In this document: positions 6,372-9,151 of the stretch, piece by piece
Numbering within the stretch: position 1 is the stretch's first letter
How the letters are laid out: each line of letters begins with the position of its first letter
Assembly: GCA_903903715.1 (NCBI GenBank)
Contig: CAIUZX010000363.1
Span: 1 to 9,151 of the forward strand
Source: an uncultured Caulobacterales bacterium
GTDB taxonomy: Bacteria > Pseudomonadota > Alphaproteobacteria > Caulobacterales > Caulobacteraceae
Length of the DNA stretch: 9,151 nt
Direction: 5' to 3'
Notes under the pieces: generated by a model
What the model saw: the letters and a program-made list of their open reading frames with translations, nothing else
What the model was told of the DNA's origin: nothing
Database searches by the model: none
Made by a program: the position numbers and the translations under genes

Positions 6372-7574
6372 TCAGGTTTTGGTGAGCGCTTCGGCGATGC
6401 GCTGCGCTAGACTCCGCGCGACCTCCGCCTTCGGCTGTCTTGGCCAGGAGTCCACACTGCAGTCCGTCACGATGGATACCGCGTTGTCCGCGCCGCCCAT
6501 GACGTCGCCGCTTACGTCGTTGGCGACGATCCAGTCGCATCCCTTGCGCGCCAGCTTGGCCTTGGCGTGCTCCAGCACATGGTCGGTCTCGGCGGCAAAA
6601 CCAATAACGAGCCGTGGACGGGAGGGACCCGGCGCCGACAGGATCGCCAAAAGGTCGGGGTTCTCGATGAGGGTCAGGGTTTGAGGCGCGGAGCTCGCCG
6701 ACTTCTTGATCTTTTCGGTTGCGACTTCCGCTGGGCGCCAGTCGGCCACCGCGGCCACCATCACTGCGGCCTCCAGGGACGGCTGCGACTGGCAAGCGGC
6801 CAGCATCTCGCGGGCCGTCTGGACGTTGATCCGAGATACGCCGGCAGGCGTCGGCAAGTCCACCGGCCCCGCCACCAGCACCACGTCCGCGCCGAGGTCC
6901 GCCAGCGCGCCGGCGATGGCGAAACCCTGTTTCCCTGACGAGCGGTTGGCGATGAAGCGCACAGGATCAAGGGGCTCGACCGTGGGGCCTGCAGTCACGA
7001 GTATGCGCCGCCCCAACAACGGGCGGGGTTTTGCGTGCTGAAGGGCGTCAAGGATCGCCGCGACAATCACTTCGGGAGAGGCGAGCCGGCCCGGGCCGAA
7101 CTCTCCACACGCCATTTCGCCCTCATCCGGCCCGACAATGCGTACGCCGTCGGCAATGAGGGTGGCGAGGTTGCGCTGGGTGGCCGGGTGGTTCCACATG
7201 CGCACGTTCATGGCGGGGGCCATCAGCACCGGCTTATCCGTCGCCAGAAGTGTTGTCGTGGCGAGGTCCGGTGCGAGGCCGTGTGCGGCCTTCGCCATCA
7301 GATCCGCTGTCGCGGGCGCCACCGCGATGAGATCCGCCGAGCGAGACAGCTCGATGTGTCCCATGTCGGCCTCTTCGGTGAGACTGAACAGGTCCTGATG
7401 CACCCGATCATGGCAGATGGCGGACAATGACAAGGGCGTGATGAACTGGGCGCCCCCGGCGGTCAGCAATGGCCTGACGGCGACTCCCTCCCGAATGAGA
7501 AGGCGTGCTGTCTCCAGCGCTTTGTAGGCGGCGACCCCGCCGCCAACGATCAAAAGTACGCGTTTGCCCGACAC
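6372..7574 (-). CDS. coaBC: Bifunctional phosphopantothenoylcysteine decarboxylase/phosphopantothenate-cysteine ligase
   Basis: This two-domain enzyme of coenzyme A synthesis has 400 residues when started at the GTG at 7574. The N-terminal FMN-dependent CoaC domain opens with KRVLLIVGGGVAAYKALE and carries the catalytic His73 in GHIELSRSAD, the PAMNVRMW substrate motif (120-127) and Cys156 in EMACGEFGPGRL. The C-terminal CTP-dependent CoaB domain begins with VTAGPTVEPLDPVRFIANRSSGKQG and has the EKIKK lysines. It joins 4'-phosphopantothenate to cysteine, then decarboxylates the product. The GTG is chosen over the ATG at 7694 because the family starts with (M)SGKRVLL, GGAGG lies 11 bases upstream, and the longer form would overlap the divergent lipoprotein gene. 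It heads the leftward six-gene run, with dut 32 bases downstream. Confidence 0.95.
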   Translation of the reverse strand: MSGKRVLLIVGGGVAAYKALETARLLIREGVAVRPLLTAGGAQFITPLSLSAICHDRVHQDLFSLTEEADMGHIELSRSADLIAVAPATADLMAKAAHGLAPDLATTTLLATDKPVLMAPAMNVRMWNHPATQRNLATLIADGVRIVGPDEGEMACGEFGPGRLASPEVIVAAILDALQHAKPRPLLGRRILVTAGPTVEPLDPVRFIANRSSGKQGFAIAGALADLGADVVLVAGPVDLPTPAGVSRINVQTAREMLAACQSQPSLEAAVMVAAVADWRPAEVATEKIKKSASSAPQTLTLIENPDLLAILSAPGPSRPRLVIGFAAETDHVLEHAKAKLARKGCDWIVANDVSGDVMGGADNAVSIVTDCSVDSWPRQPKAEVARSLAQRIAEALTKT

Positions 7575-7585
7575 AGGTCTCGAAG

Positions 7586-7590
7586 CCTCC
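7586..7590 (-). promoter_or_regulatory. Ribosome binding site deciding the coaBC GTG start
   Basis: The minus strand reads GGAGG here, 11 bases before the GTG at 7574. The spacing is slightly long, but it is the only good Shine-Dalgarno match near the family-typical N-terminus. Confidence 0.5.
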
Positions 7591-7654
7591 GAAAGTGTTC
7601 TCCACCCTAACAAGGCGCGAGACGTTCGCGAAGGTTTGAGATATGTTACCCGCG

Positions 7655-7661
7655 AAAGGAG
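7655..7661 (+). promoter_or_regulatory. Ribosome binding site deciding the lipoprotein start
   Basis: AAAGGAG lies 8 bases before the ATG at 7670. It would fall inside the coding sequence if the earlier in-frame ATG at 7643 were used, so it decides in favour of 7670. Confidence 0.75.
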
Positions 7662-7669
7662 CAAATAAC

Positions 7670-8224
7670 ATGTCAAAAAACCATCAAAGCGCACATTTTG
7701 GAATTCTTGTCGGGCTTGCGGTGGCGGCTCTGACCGTTAGCGCCTGTGAGCCACGCACCCACACTGCAACCTCACCTCCGCCTAGCGGGCCGCAAGATCG
7801 CGCCGCGGCGCGTGATCTCGCCGCCGTGGCTGACCGGGAAGCGCCTCAACGCGCTCGCCGCGCCGCTTCGACACCGCTCTTCAATGGCAAGCCGATGTGG
7901 GCGGACAACCGCCGGGGCACTTCGGAGGAGAACGCCCGCTACCAGTTCGAACATCGGGGTGGAGACGTGGGCGCTCGCGATCTTCAGGACTATCTGAACA
8001 AGGTGCACACTTTCTTCGATCATCCTCCAAAGGATGCCGAGTCCATTGTTCGCGCGAGCAATGGCGATGTCTTGATCTATTCCGAAAGCGTCAATCTGTT
8101 CGGGGTTGTCCGCAAGGACGGCGCCCCGAGGCTGCTGATGAAACCGCCGACAGGTAAGGCCTACTGGGAAGCTCAAAAGTCCGAAGGATCAACAGGCGCG
8201 CGTAGCTCAACAGCGACGCGTTGA
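7670..8224 (+). CDS. Putative lipoprotein with a polymorphic-toxin-like C-terminal domain
   Basis: The 184-residue precursor begins with a short polar N-region (MSKNHQSAHF), a hydrophobic stretch (residues 11-22) and a lipobox, VSAC, with Cys26 as the expected lipidation site. A Pro/Ser- and Ala/Arg-rich linker (27-70) follows. The compact region at about 72-170 reads NGKPMWADNRRG, then a helix with FEHRGGDVGA, LQDYLNKVHTFFDHPP, then strands with RASNGDVLIY, LFGVVRKDGAPRLLMKP and a final YWEAQK. From memory this order (a Gly-Ala turn, an F..HPP helix, a strand NGD.L.Y, and strand pair F.VV..DGAPR..KP) occurs at the C-termini of large secreted toxins and in small stand-alone alphaproteobacterial proteins. 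Its activity is not assigned. It is divergent from coaBC across 95 bases and has no adjacent immunity-like gene. Confidence 0.75.
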   Translation: MSKNHQSAHFGILVGLAVAALTVSACEPRTHTATSPPPSGPQDRAAARDLAAVADREAPQRARRAASTPLFNGKPMWADNRRGTSEENARYQFEHRGGDVGARDLQDYLNKVHTFFDHPPKDAESIVRASNGDVLIYSESVNLFGVVRKDGAPRLLMKPPTGKAYWEAQKSEGSTGARSSTATR

Positions 8225-8358
8225 AAGTGATCCTGACGCCGCAAGCCGCTTGGCCGCTGTTGAACTGGAGGGATCGAAGCTCGGTTTCCCCTCGTTAAAT
8301 GGGTCTTCACTTCGCTCGGTTAGACTTCAAACCCAGAACGCGAATGCGGAGCAGGGCA
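8225..8358. promoter_or_regulatory. Intergenic region upstream of the receiver-domain gene, with a CtrA-like half match
   Basis: These 134 bases separate two plus-strand genes. TTAA at 8295-8298 followed by 7 bases and TTCA at 8306-8309 matches 7 of 8 defined bases of the CtrA consensus TTAA-N7-TTAA. No convincing -35/-10 pair and no strong terminator for the lipoprotein gene were seen. A single 7/8 match found by eye is weak evidence. Confidence 0.25.
8348..8351 (+). promoter_or_regulatory. Ribosome binding site deciding the receiver-protein start
   Basis: GGAG lies 7 bases before the ATG at 8359. In-frame ATGs at 8299 and 8344 have no comparable site, so 8359 is preferred. Confidence 0.55.
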
Positions 8359-8880
8359 ATGCTGGCGATCGATCAGTCGTTCCTGAGGAAAATAGCGCCT
8401 CATCTTGAGCGCGTCGTCATATTCGACCCGTCCGCCAATAGCGCGAGACTGATGGTCGAGGTGATACGTGGCCTGGGCGGACGTCACGTCGCGACCATTC
8501 AGAAGACGACCAGCGCACTCGATTGTATCGAAAACCACAAAGCCCAGTTGATCCTGACGGAATTCAAAGGCCCGGAGTTCGACGGGCTTGAGATGATCTC
8601 GAGTTTGCGGCGCAGTGCCCTCGCTGAGCGGATGGCGCCGGTTATTCTCTACACCGCAGAAGCGACCGTCGAATCTATCCGCGGCGCTCGGGACGCCGGC
8701 GCCCACGAATTCCTCCGCAAGCCTTACACATTGAAAGATCTGACGAAGCGCATCGAGAACGTGATGCTCAAGCCGCGGGATTGGATCGAGGCGAAGGCCT
8801 ATGTCGGCCCTGACCGCCGCCGCTTCAACAGCGAGGCCTATACCGGCACGCGGCGCCGCGGGTCGGAAAAGGCGGCTTGA
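8359..8880 (+). CDS. Stand-alone response-regulator receiver protein with Glu at the phospho-acceptor site
   Basis: The 173-residue protein is one CheY-like domain (about 15-138) plus a basic tail, with no DNA-binding or enzymatic output domain. The beta1 strand RVVIFDPS aligns Asp23 with CheY Asp12 and puts Pro24 at the second acidic position. Beta3 LILTEFKGPEFDG puts Glu68 where phospho-accepting Asp57 should be, with identical spacing (45 residues). The switch Thr99 (ILYTAEAT) and the conserved Lys121-Pro122 (EFLRKPY) are kept. The tail reads AYVGPDRRR, then YTGTRRRG, two similar arginine-rich units. The fold should be intact, but conventional phosphorylation is unlikely. It may act as a constitutive phosphomimic or as a partner-binding scaffold. 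The partner is unknown, and no kinase gene is in the window. Confidence 0.88.
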   Translation: MLAIDQSFLRKIAPHLERVVIFDPSANSARLMVEVIRGLGGRHVATIQKTTSALDCIENHKAQLILTEFKGPEFDGLEMISSLRRSALAERMAPVILYTAEATVESIRGARDAGAHEFLRKPYTLKDLTKRIENVMLKPRDWIEAKAYVGPDRRRFNSEAYTGTRRRGSEKAA

Positions 8881-8884
8881 TCGC

Positions 8885-8909
8885 CCCGTCAGCGCGGTGA
8901 GCCGACGGG
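8885..8909. terminator. Possible hairpin between convergent genes
   Basis: CCCGTC at 8885-8890 and GACGGG at 8904-8909 form a 6-bp GC-rich stem with a 13-base loop right after the receiver-protein stop and across the stop of the opposing gene. There is no T-tract on either side, so its function as a terminator is doubtful. Confidence 0.25.
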
Positions 8910-9151
8910 ATCTGACCAACTGCTGATCTGACGGACGACCCGCTCGAAGTCGCCTTTCCTCCAGGACCTCGGACTGAAGAGATAGTGTCGCCGGTCGGCA
9001 GGGGCGTGGACGATCGGTGCGTCCACCGACACGGCAAGGGCCTTCCGGCATTTGGCGGAAGGGAAGTCTCCCCCTAAAGCAAAGACGGATCGGATCTGCG
9101 CGCCGCCTGGGCCCATCCGGAACAGCATCGGGACGACCTCATTGACCGGAA
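8889..9151 (-). CDS. C-terminal fragment of an uncharacterised protein, possibly DUF3142-like
   Basis: This minus-strand frame is open from the window edge to the TGA at 8891-8889, giving about 87 residues of the C-terminus. It reads PVNEVVPMLFRMGPGGAQ, then LGGDFPSAKCRKALAVSVD, HAPADRRHYLFSPRSW and RKGDFERVVRQISSW. The ATG at 9126-9128 is internal, because the frame continues upstream of it without a stop. The EVVPMLFRMG block followed by a Cys/Ser-rich core and a YLFSPRSW strand resembles, from memory, the C-terminus of DUF3142 proteins, whose function is unknown. It converges on the receiver-protein gene with 8 bases between stop codons. The main domain lies outside the window. Confidence 0.6.
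   Translation of the reverse strand, partial: PVNEVVPMLFRMGPGGAQIRSVFALGGDFPSAKCRKALAVSVDAPIVHAPADRRHYLFSPRSWRKGDFERVVRQISSWSDPVGSPR

Noticed and set aside
6340..6795. N-terminal extension of dut to a 305-residue protein
   Set aside because: The extra region overlaps coaBC on the same strand in another frame, and dUTPase normally begins at the ATG at 6339.
7575..7694. N-terminal extension of coaBC by 40 residues
   Set aside because: The extra residues are unlike the family, lack a ribosome site and overlap the divergent lipoprotein start. The GTG at 7574 fits better.
8320..9051. Minus-strand frame of 243 codons opposite the receiver gene
   Set aside because: It is a shadow of the receiver protein and of the edge gene; the composition is Arg-rich with no family features.
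1..9151. CRISPR arrays, tRNA or rRNA genes, insertion sequences, attachment sites
   Set aside because: I saw no regularly spaced repeats, tRNA-like cloverleaf, transposase frame or long terminal repeats on either strand.

Overview
The window looks like a core chromosomal segment from a high-GC alphaproteobacterium, most likely of the order Caulobacterales; the genus cannot be fixed from the sequence. The evidence is the ZauP/ZapA coiled-coil gene pair, the style of the gap, coaBC, apaG and metZ proteins, and a single-domain response regulator with the alphaproteobacterial-style GPDRRR tail. I see no insertion sequence, phage gene, tRNA, rRNA or CRISPR array, and no gene that is clearly broken. 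Genes are packed closely.

Layout. (1) Positions 1-1120, minus strand: the 5' end of pgk at the window edge, preceded by a complete gap. This is a glycolytic pair transcribed leftward. (2) Positions 1121-1340: a 220-base divergent control region containing a perfect 7-bp dyad in the gap leader and a plausible -10 element for the rightward genes. (3) Positions 1341-2014, plus strand: a zauP-like gene and zapA, two cytokinesis coiled-coil proteins. They converge on the next block with only 4 bases between stop codons. (4) Positions 2019-7574, minus strand: a six-gene run read in the order coaBC, dut, ATP-dependent DNA ligase, GNAT acetyltransferase, metZ, apaG. Gaps run from about 50 bases to a short overlap, so one long transcript is plausible. 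It joins coenzyme A synthesis, dUTP removal, DNA nick sealing, homocysteine synthesis and the small protein ApaG. (5) Positions 7670-8224, plus strand: a lipoprotein divergent from coaBC. Its C-terminal half resembles, from memory, domains found at the C-termini of polymorphic toxins. (6) Positions 8359-8880, plus strand: a stand-alone receiver-domain protein in which the phospho-acceptor aspartate is glutamate. (7) Positions 8889-9151, minus strand: the C-terminal end of a protein that continues beyond the window, possibly DUF3142-like.

The least ordinary items are the non-canonical receiver protein, the lipoprotein with a toxin-like domain but no visible immunity gene, and the DNA ligase sitting in a dut operon without the repair partners usual for its family. 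I did not find a convincing new multi-gene system; most of the window is conserved housekeeping content.
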